Positions 24,537 through 33,134 of a stretch of 64,000 nt of DNA are shown here, one piece after another. This stretch comes from an uncultured Acidimicrobiaceae bacterium (GTDB lineage Bacteria; Actinomycetota; Acidimicrobiia; Acidimicrobiales; RAAP-2). The notes under the pieces are model-generated. The model was given only the letters and a program-made list of their open reading frames with translations. It made no database searches and was not told the DNA's origin. Numbering within the stretch: position 1 is the first letter of the stretch; each line of letters begins with the position of its first letter. The DNA lies in contig CALJTY010000030.1 in assembly GCA_937975915.1 (NCBI GenBank), positions 124,001 to 188,000 of the forward strand. The letters are read 5' to 3'. The position numbers were made by a program, and so were the translations under genes.

Positions 24537-27056
24537 CTAGAACTGCGAACGCATTGCTTTGGTGAATGCAATTCCAACGTGCATGCGCTCAATTTCCTGG
24601 TCGACAGTCTTTTGGCGACCAGCAAGTGCGTGCTCATTGTGGAATTTCTCAACTTCACGTGAGAATGCTTCATCAGTAACGTACGTCGATACTCCAACAG
24701 CGAGGCGCGCGTGTGCGCTCGAAGGGAAGCGGTCCATTGCTTCGTCCCAACGCTTTGCGATGACCTTCCACACTGCTGGACCTGAGACACGATTACGACT
24801 GTAGAAACCAAGCATCATTCCACCGTCTTGGTTACGGAATGTTGAGTAACACATTTCGGTGGCGCGAAGTAGCAATGCTTCATCAGTAAAGAATCCAAGT
24901 GCCATGCGGTAATTGTTTTCATCCTGTGGAGTGGCAGCATTCTGACAACGCTTCCAGAACTCATCGAAGTCTGCAGCTTGACCTTGCTCTCCAATGACGC
25001 GAAGTACAGGGATCAAAATGTCACCGTGAATGTTGCCGGCATCAAAACGCTTACGAGCTTCTGCAATCACCGCTGGGTTCTTGGCAACACTTCCCAGTGT
25101 TCCAATTGCGAGACCACGGGCCTTGCCATCAAAGGTGTCTTCATTGGCCTTAGGGTCCCAACCGAATGCATCAAGAACAGGAGCGAAGATGTCATTAGCG
25201 AAAGCGGCAATCTTTGGAGTCTGCTCAGGAGTTAAAACGCGATTCAGCATTTCAATTGCTGCGGCCACAGTTTCTAAAGAAGCGACTTCTCTAAATGGTG
25301 CAGCGCTTCGTGCGAGCTCTTCAAAGCTGGCCCATGTGATCTGTCCAGCAAAGAGCGCTGCCCATGCATCGAGCAAGATGTTTGCGCGGTCAACTTTTTC
25401 AAGTTCACCGAATCGAGCTGCGATGGCTGATGATTCTGCGGCGCCGTAGCGGGTACGAAATACTCCAGATGCACCAACATTTACGAGCACGGGTGCAGCA
25501 TCACTGACCGTGATTGGCGTATCGCTCAATAAGTTACGAGTAACAGTTTTTGAATCCAGTGACTTCGTGAGTACTGGCACTAACCACTTCTTTCCGATCT
25601 CACTAGAAGGCGATGTAGGGGTAGCTACAAGACTTCCGTAAGCGAAAGGTTGCTGAGAGATCTGACCGTTTTCCAGTGTGACCATTGGGTGGCCACCCTG
25701 CAAAATGAAGGTGTTCATGATGTCTCGAACTGGCTTGCCAGATTCTTCTTCGAGCGCGTCCCATAGGTCGGTAGTTACGGTGTTCTTGTAACTGTGCTTC
25801 TTCAAGTAACGGCGAATTCCGTTTCGGTATGTCTCTTCACCGAGGAATTGCTGAAGCATTCGTAGAACTCCACCACCCTTTTCGTAGGTGAGAACATCGA
25901 ACATTCCTTGTGTGTCGTCTGGCGAAATGACTTCGTATTCAATTGGTCGAGTCGAGTGAAGTCCGTCAACCTTCATTGCCATTTCACGGTCAATAACTGC
26001 GAACCAAGTCCAGATGTCCCATTCAGGTCGGAAGTCTTCCATTGCGAGTGTGGCGCAGAATGTGGCGAATGCTTCGTTGAGCCAAATTCCTTCCCACCAT
26101 TCCATGGTTACAAGGTCACCAAACCACATGTGAGCAATTTCGTGAGCAACAACTTCAGCCACACGTTGCACAGCTGCGAGTCCGGCAACTTCTGGGTCAA
26201 CGAGCAGTGCAGTTTCGCGGTATGTCACGAGACCTAAGTTCTCCATCGCACCAGCAGCAAAGTCGGGGATCGCAATCATGTCGAGTTTTTCGCCTGGGTA
26301 GGGAATGTCGAAGTATGAAGAGAAGAAACGAAGTGCGTGCGTACCAGCTTCCATGGCGAGGTCCGTTAGGTGGCCCTTTCCAAGTGGGTAGATCACTCGA
26401 AGTGGCACACCATCAACATCAACTGCCTCAGTTGATTCGAAAGGTCCCACGCAGAATGCAACGAGATACGTTGACATGATCATGGTTGGTGAGTAAGCAA
26501 CAGTCTTTTGACCATTACCAAGATCAACGTTTGAAGTCTCAGGGTTATTTGAATACACCGCCAAGTGTGAAGGAACCGTGAGGTTCACCTGGTAGGTCGC
26601 CTTGAAAGATGGCTCGTCCCAGCAAGGGAAAGCTTGGCGAGCATAGGAGTGCTCAAACTGCGTAGTCGCAATTCGGTGCTCAGTGCCGCTGGCGTCGGTG
26701 TACTTTGAAAGGTAGAAACCTTGCAGGTGGTCGTTAAGAACTCCGGTAAAGGCAATCTCTAGAACGCCAGCGCCCGTTGGCAAAGCACTCTCGAAGCTAA
26801 AGGTTGCAGTCTCGTATTTGTCGTTAAGGGTCAAGCTCGTTGAGCGAAGCGACGTGGAGCCTGAGGTGATGGTTGCGTCACCCATCTCGAGCGCCTTGGC
26901 GTTCAACGTGAAGGAGGTATTTGACTCTTTTACGTCAATGTCGATCTCTACGCGGCCCGAAAAGGTGGCGGCGTCGAGGTCTGGAGTGATGAAAATTCGA
27001 TAGGCCGATGGGACAATCGAACGGTCGAGGCGGTATGGATTCTTTGCAGTGCTCAT
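24537..27056 (-). CDS. pepN: Aminopeptidase N (M1 family)
   Basis: Protein of 839 residues from the ATG at 27056, which has GGTGG 7 bases upstream; the ATG two codons earlier is less well placed. The exopeptidase motif is GAMENLG near residue 265. The zinc site is VAHEIAHMWFGDLVT with NEAFATF 18 residues on (HExxH-x18-E). The C-terminal half is the helical ERAP1-like domain. It removes N-terminal residues from peptides in the cytoplasm. The length is normal for actinobacterial PepN. It diverges from an adenosine-kinase-like gene. Confidence 0.96.
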   Translation of the reverse strand: MSTAKNPYRLDRSIVPSAYRIFITPDLDAATFSGRVEIDIDVKESNTSFTLNAKALEMGDATITSGSTSLRSTSLTLNDKYETATFSFESALPTGAGVLEIAFTGVLNDHLQGFYLSKYTDASGTEHRIATTQFEHSYARQAFPCWDEPSFKATYQVNLTVPSHLAVYSNNPETSNVDLGNGQKTVAYSPTMIMSTYLVAFCVGPFESTEAVDVDGVPLRVIYPLGKGHLTDLAMEAGTHALRFFSSYFDIPYPGEKLDMIAIPDFAAGAMENLGLVTYRETALLVDPEVAGLAAVQRVAEVVAHEIAHMWFGDLVTMEWWEGIWLNEAFATFCATLAMEDFRPEWDIWTWFAVIDREMAMKVDGLHSTRPIEYEVISPDDTQGMFDVLTYEKGGGVLRMLQQFLGEETYRNGIRRYLKKHSYKNTVTTDLWDALEEESGKPVRDIMNTFILQGGHPMVTLENGQISQQPFAYGSLVATPTSPSSEIGKKWLVPVLTKSLDSKTVTRNLLSDTPITVSDAAPVLVNVGASGVFRTRYGAAESSAIAARFGELEKVDRANILLDAWAALFAGQITWASFEELARSAAPFREVASLETVAAAIEMLNRVLTPEQTPKIAAFANDIFAPVLDAFGWDPKANEDTFDGKARGLAIGTLGSVAKNPAVIAEARKRFDAGNIHGDILIPVLRVIGEQGQAADFDEFWKRCQNAATPQDENNYRMALGFFTDEALLLRATEMCYSTFRNQDGGMMLGFYSRNRVSGPAVWKVIAKRWDEAMDRFPSSAHARLAVGVSTYVTDEAFSREVEKFHNEHALAGRQKTVDQEIERMHVGIAFTKAMRSQF

Positions 27057-27095
27057 AGGCATCCACCCTAGGGGAAAATCTTCTACGCTCGCTAA

Positions 27096-28133
27096 GTGAC
27101 AAATTCTCAGACGCCAGTTTCCCTTCGTAAAAAGCCCGGCCCAAATCGCCTTGCGGTTACTGGTATTGGCAACGCGATGCTCGACATTATTTCTCGCGAC
27201 TCAGATGAGGTGTACGCAGATCTTGGTTTCATCAAAGCCTCGATGAGCCTCGTTGACGTTGACAGACTCGAAACGATTTATAACGCAATGGGACCAACAA
27301 CACAGATGAGCGGTGGCTCAGTTGCAAACTCAATCTCTGGTGTTGCCAATCTTGGTGGAACGTGTGGCTTCATTGGAAAAGTCGCCAACGATGAATTCGG
27401 CGAACGATTCCAGCACGACTTGAAATCACTTGGTGCAGAACTCGATGTTGCAATTGCCGCACCTGATGAAGGAGCAACTGGTCGTTGTCACGTTTTTATT
27501 ACTGATGATGCGCAGCGCACTATGGCCACGTACTTAGGTGCTGGTAATCAACTTCGTCCAGATGACATTCGCGAAGACCTCATTTCACGTTCAGAAATCA
27601 CGTACGTTGAGGGCTACTTGTTTGACCTTCCGCCAGCGAAGGAAGCAATCAAAAAAGTTGTCAACTTCGCACACGAACATGACTCAATGGTTGCCCTTTC
27701 TCTTTCTGACAGTTTTTGCGTAGACCGCCACCGTCGAGACTTCCTTGAGCTCATCACCAACGATGTTGACCTACTGCTTTGCAACAAGGATGAAATACTT
27801 TCGCTCTTTCAAGTTGAGACACTGCCTGAGGCTTATGACCTTATTGATGAACTCGGAATCCTTGCGGTGGTCACCCGTGGACCAGAGGGGGCAGACGTTC
27901 TTTCATTCTCTGAAGTGGTCAATGTTCCAGCAGCTGAAGTTGAGCATGTGGTTGATCAAAATGGTGCGGGCGACATGTTCGCTGCAGGATTTCTTTACGG
28001 CATGGCCCTTGGCTGTGACCCTGTTGAAGCGGCGCAACTCGGATCACTCTGCGCTGGTGAAGTTATTAAGCACCTCGGAGCTCGACCAGAAGTTGATCTG
28101 GAAGAACTCGCTATCGAAGCAGGACTGCTCTAG
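27096..28133 (+). CDS. Adenosine-kinase-like PfkB carbohydrate kinase
   Basis: Protein of 345 residues. The N-terminal ITGIGNAMLDI-type opening (here VTGIGNAMLDII), MSGGSVANSISGVANLGG and FIGKVANDEFGE match bacterial adenosine kinases. The catalytic motif is VVDQNGAGDMFAAGFL; Gln-Asn replace the common Thr-Thr before GAGD (human adenosine kinase has Thr-Asn). It would phosphorylate adenosine or a similar nucleoside or sugar. The start is GTG at 27096. It converges with ctaG, with 3 bases between stops. Confidence 0.87.
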   Translation: MTNSQTPVSLRKKPGPNRLAVTGIGNAMLDIISRDSDEVYADLGFIKASMSLVDVDRLETIYNAMGPTTQMSGGSVANSISGVANLGGTCGFIGKVANDEFGERFQHDLKSLGAELDVAIAAPDEGATGRCHVFITDDAQRTMATYLGAGNQLRPDDIREDLISRSEITYVEGYLFDLPPAKEAIKKVVNFAHEHDSMVALSLSDSFCVDRHRRDFLELITNDVDLLLCNKDEILSLFQVETLPEAYDLIDELGILAVVTRGPEGADVLSFSEVVNVPAAEVEHVVDQNGAGDMFAAGFLYGMALGCDPVEAAQLGSLCAGEVIKHLGARPEVDLEELAIEAGLL

Positions 28134-28145
28134 TTCTTAGAGTCC
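28122..28145. terminator. Hairpin at the convergent kinase/ctaG junction
   Basis: CTCTA/TAGAG around GTTCT is extended by GGA/TCC with a 3-base bulge. It spans both stop codons, so it can serve as a terminator for both convergent genes. No U-tract is seen. Confidence 0.4.
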
Positions 28146-28976
28146 GAGCTCGTCGAGTTCAGAATCGATCTCTCTGGTACGAATCGTTTCCCATTTCACC
28201 CACATCACTACGAGTGGAATGCACGCAAGAAGCATCAGACCGTCGCCGCCAATCCACATGATGGATCCACCAAGTTTGACGTTGTCAAGAATTGAAGTGG
28301 GAGTTGATCCCATTGGTGCCATTGTGGCGTAACCAGGGAATGGGTTCTTCACCGACATAATTAGCGCGAGTCCAGTGAACGTATCAACAGGAACTGCGGC
28401 CATCACGTAGACCAGTCGAAGTCCGGGGTGCAGCTTCATGCCTCGCTCGAGTCCAAAAGCCACTCTGAAAAATAAGTATCCAATGACGAGAAAAGCAATC
28501 TGCTCTGCATGATGAACAAGGGAATACTTCATCATGAGATCAAAGAGCCCCGTGAGGTGCGTGACCGGGATGAACACTACGTACGCGGCAAAACCAAAGA
28601 GTGGGTGCAACACAACACGCATAAAGCGGCCGTCAATGAAGTTTTTTGCCCAAGGCGGCCCGACCTTGCTGATGAGATCGAGTGGGCGAGCACAAGCGAA
28701 TAATGGAGCCGCAGCCATAATCAGAAGCAGGTGCTGGACCATGTGGGCGCTGAAGTACTCCATATCGAAGTAACCAATGACGCTCTGGGTGGCCATAAAG
28801 GTGACAACGAGGCCGAGGTAAAAGAACAACGAAGGCGCTAGCGGCCAGTTCTTTGCCCTTCGAGCTCCAACTGCGTACAAACAGCCAGCACTAAGGAGAA
28901 GAACGATTGGCACTATGCCTAGATGCCAGAGGTTTAAATGGCCCCACGAGAACTCATTCATTTGCATGTTTGACAC
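28137..28976 (-). CDS. ctaG: Cytochrome c oxidase assembly factor CtaG (caa3 type)
   Basis: Membrane protein of 279 residues with about seven segments. The family pattern is clear: LNLWHLGIVPIV, a conserved His-rich segment FSAHMVQHLLLIMAAAPLFA, HPLFGFAAYVVF, and FHLTG-type text (here VTHLTGLFDL) with VHHAEQIAFLVIGYLFF. CtaG is needed for copper insertion or assembly of caa3-type cytochrome oxidase. The organism is therefore likely aerobic. It diverges from two small membrane-protein genes. Confidence 0.92.
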   Translation of the reverse strand: MSNMQMNEFSWGHLNLWHLGIVPIVLLLSAGCLYAVGARRAKNWPLAPSLFFYLGLVVTFMATQSVIGYFDMEYFSAHMVQHLLLIMAAAPLFACARPLDLISKVGPPWAKNFIDGRFMRVVLHPLFGFAAYVVFIPVTHLTGLFDLMMKYSLVHHAEQIAFLVIGYLFFRVAFGLERGMKLHPGLRLVYVMAAVPVDTFTGLALIMSVKNPFPGYATMAPMGSTPTSILDNVKLGGSIMWIGGDGLMLLACIPLVVMWVKWETIRTREIDSELDELGL

Positions 28977-29031
28977 CAGTTCATCCTAGGGCTGGGCTTA
29001 GAAAATGAAGTCCACTAGGTAGGATGGCAAC

Positions 29032-29406
29032 GTGAAGTCTAAGTATCTAACCAAGCAGGCACTAATTCTGCACGTTTGTTTGATCGCCTGGCTATCTATG
29101 TGTGCTTCAGCCGCGTATTGGCAAGTTGGTCGTGCTATTCAGGGCAACTCACTTAGCTTCCTCTACTCAATTGAGTGGCCTTGTTTCGCAGTTCTTGGAT
29201 TCTTCGGATGGTGGGCACTGCTCAATCAAGAAAAAGTCACTGAGCACCAAGAAAAAGCGCGCCGTGATTTTGAAGATAAGCAGCGCGCATTGGCACAGGC
29301 CGCTCGAGCTGCCGAGTCAATGTCAGAAGATCCACAAATGGCCGCGTACAACGATCACCTAGAAAGCATTGCTACAAAACCTAAAAAGAAACTGTTTGGA
29401 CACTAA
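29032..29406 (+). CDS. Small membrane protein with a charged C-terminal helix
   Basis: Protein of 124 residues from a GTG start with AGGTAGGA about 6 bases upstream. Two hydrophobic segments occur at about residues 10-30 and 45-65. A strongly charged, Glu/Lys/Ala-rich helix (NQEKVTEHQEKARRDFEDKQ) follows and could be a coiled coil. I do not recognise the family. It abuts a DUF3817 gene with no intervening base and lies near ctaG, so a role in the respiratory membrane is possible. Confidence 0.7.
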   Translation: MKSKYLTKQALILHVCLIAWLSMCASAAYWQVGRAIQGNSLSFLYSIEWPCFAVLGFFGWWALLNQEKVTEHQEKARRDFEDKQRALAQAARAAESMSEDPQMAAYNDHLESIATKPKKKLFGH

Positions 29407-29733
29407 ATGTTAAAAGCCTTTAATCGATACCGAATTATGTCTTTCATTACTGGAACTACTTTGCTGATGCTTTGTGCAACATTGATTCTTCACAAAGTTG
29501 ACGCGACCGCGTGGCACCACATCAAGTGGTTCGTAAGCCTCGTTGGTGTCGGACACGGGATTGTCTTGTACCCGATTTATCTCATTGCATCATTCAACTT
29601 GGCTCTGAAGGCAAAACTTCACGTGGGCTACATCGCTCTCATGCTTCTTTCAGGATTTGTTCCAGGTCTCGCTTTCTACATGGAGAGTCGAATGGAGAAG
29701 AAGTTGTTCCCGCAAGGTCGAACTAACGCGTGA
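29407..29733 (+). CDS. DUF3817 integral membrane protein
   Basis: Protein of 108 residues with three hydrophobic segments. The pattern NRYRIMSFITGTTLLML, GVGHGIVLYPIYLIASF and LLSGFVPGLAFYME is typical of actinobacterial DUF3817 proteins. Function is unknown. It starts immediately after the previous stop and its own stop overlaps the GTG of the phosphodiesterase gene by 3 bases. Confidence 0.87.
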   Translation: MLKAFNRYRIMSFITGTTLLMLCATLILHKVDATAWHHIKWFVSLVGVGHGIVLYPIYLIASFNLALKAKLHVGYIALMLLSGFVPGLAFYMESRMEKKLFPQGRTNA

Positions 29734-30587
29734 GTAGTCCTTGGCTCGAGCGCAGAGTAATTTCATTTGCTCACCAAGGCGGGTCCTTCGAAGGGCCATC
29801 ATCAACAATCTCAGCAATTTCGAATGCACTAAAGAATGGCGCCACTGCAGTTGAACTTGACGTTCACGCAACAAAAGACCGAAAGATAGTGGTCTGTCAC
29901 GATGAAACCGTTGACCGCACCACAAATCACCAGGGGAGCATTGCCAATTTCACCTTGGCCGAGATCCAAGAAATGGATAATGCGTATTGGTGGATTGTGG
30001 GAGAAGCAGTTTCTCCAGGTCACAGTGACAGCGAATACGTGCACCGAGGCAAAGCACCTAAAGACCGTAATTTTGGAATCGCAACGCTAGAAGAAGTGAG
30101 CGAAGCGTTCCCAGGAGTTCTACTCAACATGGACATCAAGCAAACAACTCCTGATGTTGAGCCTTACGAAGAGCTGCTCTACAAAGAACTGCAACGACTT
30201 GAGCGAACAAGCTCAGTGATTGTTGCATCATTTCATGACGATGCGATTCAGAAGTTTCGCTCGCTGGCCCCCGAAGTTGCTACTTCTGCGGCGACAAATG
30301 AGACCTCAGCGTTCTTCTTCTCGATGCTCGAAGGCGGTGAACTTAAAGTCCCGCCGGTGTGCTCATTCCAGGTTCCAGAATCATTCGGAGACATCACGGT
30401 TGTAAATGAGCAATTTGTTGAGTCAGCTCACAAATCAGGTGTGGCCGTGCACGTATGGACAATTAATGATGTCGAGTCGATGTCCAGATTGGTGGACCTC
30501 GGGGTAGATGGCGTGATAACCGACACGCCTACGCCACTTAGTGCCCTCCTAAAAGAGCGAAACTGTGGGTGGGACGGGAAACTGTAA
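29730..30587 (+). CDS. Glycerophosphodiester phosphodiesterase-family protein
   Basis: Protein of 285 residues. The catalytic and metal residues are seen in FAHQGG (His), AVELDVHATKD (Glu, Asp metal ligands) and CHDETVDRTT (second His). NMDIK supplies the third acidic ligand, and VWTINDVESMSRLVDLGVDGVITDTP closes the barrel. In most members the first motif is HRG, with the Arg binding phosphate; here it is HQG, and the following PENT is PSST. Activity on the usual glycerophosphodiesters may be altered. GTG start, coupled to DUF3817. No signal peptide. Confidence 0.87.
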   Translation: MSSPWLERRVISFAHQGGSFEGPSSTISAISNALKNGATAVELDVHATKDRKIVVCHDETVDRTTNHQGSIANFTLAEIQEMDNAYWWIVGEAVSPGHSDSEYVHRGKAPKDRNFGIATLEEVSEAFPGVLLNMDIKQTTPDVEPYEELLYKELQRLERTSSVIVASFHDDAIQKFRSLAPEVATSAATNETSAFFFSMLEGGELKVPPVCSFQVPESFGDITVVNEQFVESAHKSGVAVHVWTINDVESMSRLVDLGVDGVITDTPTPLSALLKERNCGWDGKL

Positions 30588-30597
30588 GGGTACGGCT

Positions 30598-30681
30598 TTA
30601 GCCGCGACCGCAGTTCGGCTTCTTGCCGTGGTTAGCCTTTTTCTTGGCTCGTAGCTTGCGCTTGTTAGTCCGCTTTGACAT
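30598..30681 (-). CDS. bL37-like small ribosomal protein
   Basis: Open frame of 27 residues on the minus strand, starting MSKRTNKRKLRAKKKANHG and ending KKPNCGRG. About half the residues are Lys or Arg. The KKKANHGK core resembles the actinobacterial large-subunit protein bL37 seen in mycobacterial ribosomes. It fills exactly the gap between the phosphodiesterase and rsmI, reading against both. An alternative is chance, but composition and the ANHGK motif argue otherwise. Confidence 0.7.
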   Translation of the reverse strand: MSKRTNKRKLRAKKKANHGKKPNCGRG

Positions 30682-30734
30682 AGGTGACAATGTTAGTAGG
30701 TAAATGGCCTACTAAGCCAAACGAAGGGAATTAC

Positions 30735-31586
30735 GTGCAGATGCAAGGACAACTTGTAGTGGTAGCAACCCCTCTTGGCAATCTCGGGGACATCTCCCGC
30801 CGGGCCCTGGAATTACTGGAAAAAGCCGACGTTGTCTACTGCGAAGACACCCGCCACTCGAGCACTCTCTTTAGTGCGAACAACATTCCCGTCAACGGTC
30901 GACTGAAAGCCCTGCATGAGCACAATGAAGCTTCTCAGTGCGAAGAAGTCATTAAGCGAGTCAGCGAAGGCCAAGTTGTCGTTCTTATTAGCGATGCTGG
31001 TACTCCGGGCATCAGTGACCCGGGCGCACGTGTTGTAGCTGCAGTTGCAGAAGCTGGACTTTTTGTGACCACGGCTCCTGGACCAGCGGCGGTTATTGCC
31101 GCTCTCACAATTAGTGGTCTTCCAACTGAACGTTTCATTATGGAAGGGTTCGTTCCTAGAAAAGCTGGTGAGCGTGAAGCGCTCTACACACAGTGGGCAA
31201 AAGAACAACGCACAGTTGTCTTTTATGAATCGCCGCAACGACTGGTAACGACGCTTAGCGAACTTGCAGTTCACTACCCTGAGCGCAGGGTGGCTGTTTG
31301 TAGAGAAATCACCAAGCTCCATGAAGAAGTAATTCGTGGAACTCTGAAAGAAGTGCATGATCGCTATTCATCAAGAGAAGTTCTCGGTGAAATTGTTGTT
31401 GTTCTAGACGGCGCAGAACCGGCACCTGTGGTTGATGATGAAACGGCCAAAAAGGCCATCATTGAGCAGCTGAGTAGCGGGGCCAGCTTGCGAGATGCAG
31501 TTTCGTACGTATCTGAAACGCTCGGGGTTGCTCACCGAGTTGCGTATCAACTCGGTCTCGATGTTCGAGCCGAGCAGGATTCATAA
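30735..31586 (+). CDS. rsmI: 16S rRNA (cytidine1402-2'-O)-methyltransferase
   Basis: Protein of 283 residues from GTG at 30735, placed 6 bases after AAGGG; the ATG at 30741 is an alternative. Motifs are VVVATPLGNLGDISRRALE, VYCEDTRHSS, VLISDAGTPGISDPGARVV and TAPGPAAVIAALTISGLPT, all hallmarks of the RsmI tetrapyrrole-methylase fold. GFVPRKAGER and YESPQRL complete the match. It methylates the ribose of C1402 in the decoding centre. It is followed by metG and tatD, a common actinobacterial order. Confidence 0.96.
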   Translation: MQMQGQLVVVATPLGNLGDISRRALELLEKADVVYCEDTRHSSTLFSANNIPVNGRLKALHEHNEASQCEEVIKRVSEGQVVVLISDAGTPGISDPGARVVAAVAEAGLFVTTAPGPAAVIAALTISGLPTERFIMEGFVPRKAGEREALYTQWAKEQRTVVFYESPQRLVTTLSELAVHYPERRVAVCREITKLHEEVIRGTLKEVHDRYSSREVLGEIVVVLDGAEPAPVVDDETAKKAIIEQLSSGASLRDAVSYVSETLGVAHRVAYQLGLDVRAEQDS

Positions 31587-31604
31587 CTTAGTAACCTTTA
31601 GTTA

Positions 31605-33134
31605 ATGTCTCGCTTCTATATCACTACGCCGATTTACTACGTCAATGACGCACCTCACGTCGGCCACGCCTACTGCACAGTGAATGCAGACGCCTTGGCT
31701 CGGTGGCACCGACTCATTGGTGACGAGACAAAGTTCCTCACCGGAACAGACGAGCACGGCCAAAAGGTTGCTGACGCTGCAGAAAAGAACGGCGTATCAC
31801 CACAAGCCTGGGCTGACACCACATCAGCACGCTTCCGTGAAGCCTGGGATGCACTCGGAATCAGTTACGACGACTTCATTCGAACTACCGAGCCTCGCCA
31901 CTACGAAAGTGTGCAGAAGTTCCTCACTGCGATTTACGACAACGGTTTTATCTATAAAGACACCTACTCAGGTCTCTACTGCGTTAGCTGTGAGGACTAC
32001 TTCACCGATGAAGCAAGTGACAATGGAAAGTGTCCGGTTCACGCGAAACCACTTACGCAGATGGAAGAAGAAAACTGGTTCTTTAAGCTCAGTGCCTTTG
32101 AAGACAAATTGCTTGAGTACTACGCAAAGAATCCAGAGTTCGTAACCCCTGGAACAAAGAGCAATGAAGCGTACGCGTTTATTAAGGGTGGTCTTCGTGA
32201 CATCTCAATTACGCGAACTTCTATTTCGTGGGGTGTTCCAGTTCCGTGGGACGAAAAGCACGTCTTTTACGTTTGGTACGATGCACTGATTAACTACCTC
32301 ACCGCAATTGGCTACGGAAGAGAAGATGATGAAGTCGCCAAGTGGTGGCCAAACTCTCACCACCTCATTGGTAAAGAGATCATTCGTTTCCACTGTGTCT
32401 GGTGGCCAGCAATGTGCATGGCGGCAGGACTTGAACCACCTTCACACGTACAAGTTCACGGCTGGCTACTTGTTGGAGGGCAGAAGCTTTCAAAGACCAT
32501 GGCCCAAGAAGGTGGCGTAAAACTCACTGATATTGCCCCAGTTGTCCTTACCAACGAATACGGCGTTGACCCAATTCGTTACTACCTTCTTCGCGAGGCA
32601 GTCCTTGGAAATGATGGCGATTTCTCACTAGAAGCAATCACTGCTCGCTACAACACTGACCTTGCAAACAACCTCGGAAACCTCGTGGCACGTGTGGCAA
32701 CTGTGGTGCAGTCAAAGTGCGATGGAACTTCGCCGGGTGCGAGAAGTGACTCAGTTCTAAGAAGTGATGCAGAGACTGCAGTAAGTGAAACCAGCGCTGC
32801 GTGGAACCGCTTCGCACCACAAGCCGCGCTCGAAGCAACGTGGCGACTCATTGGTGCAACAAATTCATTCCTCGAGCAGAACGCTCCATGGAAAATGGAA
32901 CCGGGTCCTGAAGTAGAAGCAGTGATGGGTGACGCGCTCGAAGCAATTCGCATTGTTTCAATTCTTGCAACACCAGCAATGCCAACAGTGTCGGCTGAAA
33001 TCTGGAAGCGCCTTGGACTTGATGGACTGCCAACAGATGGCAACTTCAACGACAACACCAAATGGGGACTATTTCCCAAGGGCGTGAAAGTGGAGAAGGG
33101 CGATCCTCTTTTCCCGAGAATCAAGAGTGAGTAA
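31605..33134 (+). CDS. metG: Methionyl-tRNA synthetase
   Basis: Protein of 509 residues, the short form without the C-terminal tRNA-binding domain. The HIGH motif is HVGH (residues 18-21). The zinc knuckle region is YCVSCEDYFTDEASDNGKCPVH. The KMSKS motif appears as KLSKT at residues 294-298, with the last Ser changed to Thr. WVPVPWD-type active-site text (GVPVPWDEKHVFYVWYDAL) is present. It charges tRNA-Met in the cytoplasm. Its stop overlaps the tatD start by 1 base. Confidence 0.97.
   Translation: MSRFYITTPIYYVNDAPHVGHAYCTVNADALARWHRLIGDETKFLTGTDEHGQKVADAAEKNGVSPQAWADTTSARFREAWDALGISYDDFIRTTEPRHYESVQKFLTAIYDNGFIYKDTYSGLYCVSCEDYFTDEASDNGKCPVHAKPLTQMEEENWFFKLSAFEDKLLEYYAKNPEFVTPGTKSNEAYAFIKGGLRDISITRTSISWGVPVPWDEKHVFYVWYDALINYLTAIGYGREDDEVAKWWPNSHHLIGKEIIRFHCVWWPAMCMAAGLEPPSHVQVHGWLLVGGQKLSKTMAQEGGVKLTDIAPVVLTNEYGVDPIRYYLLREAVLGNDGDFSLEAITARYNTDLANNLGNLVARVATVVQSKCDGTSPGARSDSVLRSDAETAVSETSAAWNRFAPQAALEATWRLIGATNSFLEQNAPWKMEPGPEVEAVMGDALEAIRIVSILATPAMPTVSAEIWKRLGLDGLPTDGNFNDNTKWGLFPKGVKVEKGDPLFPRIKSE

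Noticed and set aside
30813..31358. Minus-strand 181-residue frame
   Set aside because: It is antisense to rsmI, has no recognisable motif, and is rich in Asn/Ser/Phe as expected from a shadow frame.
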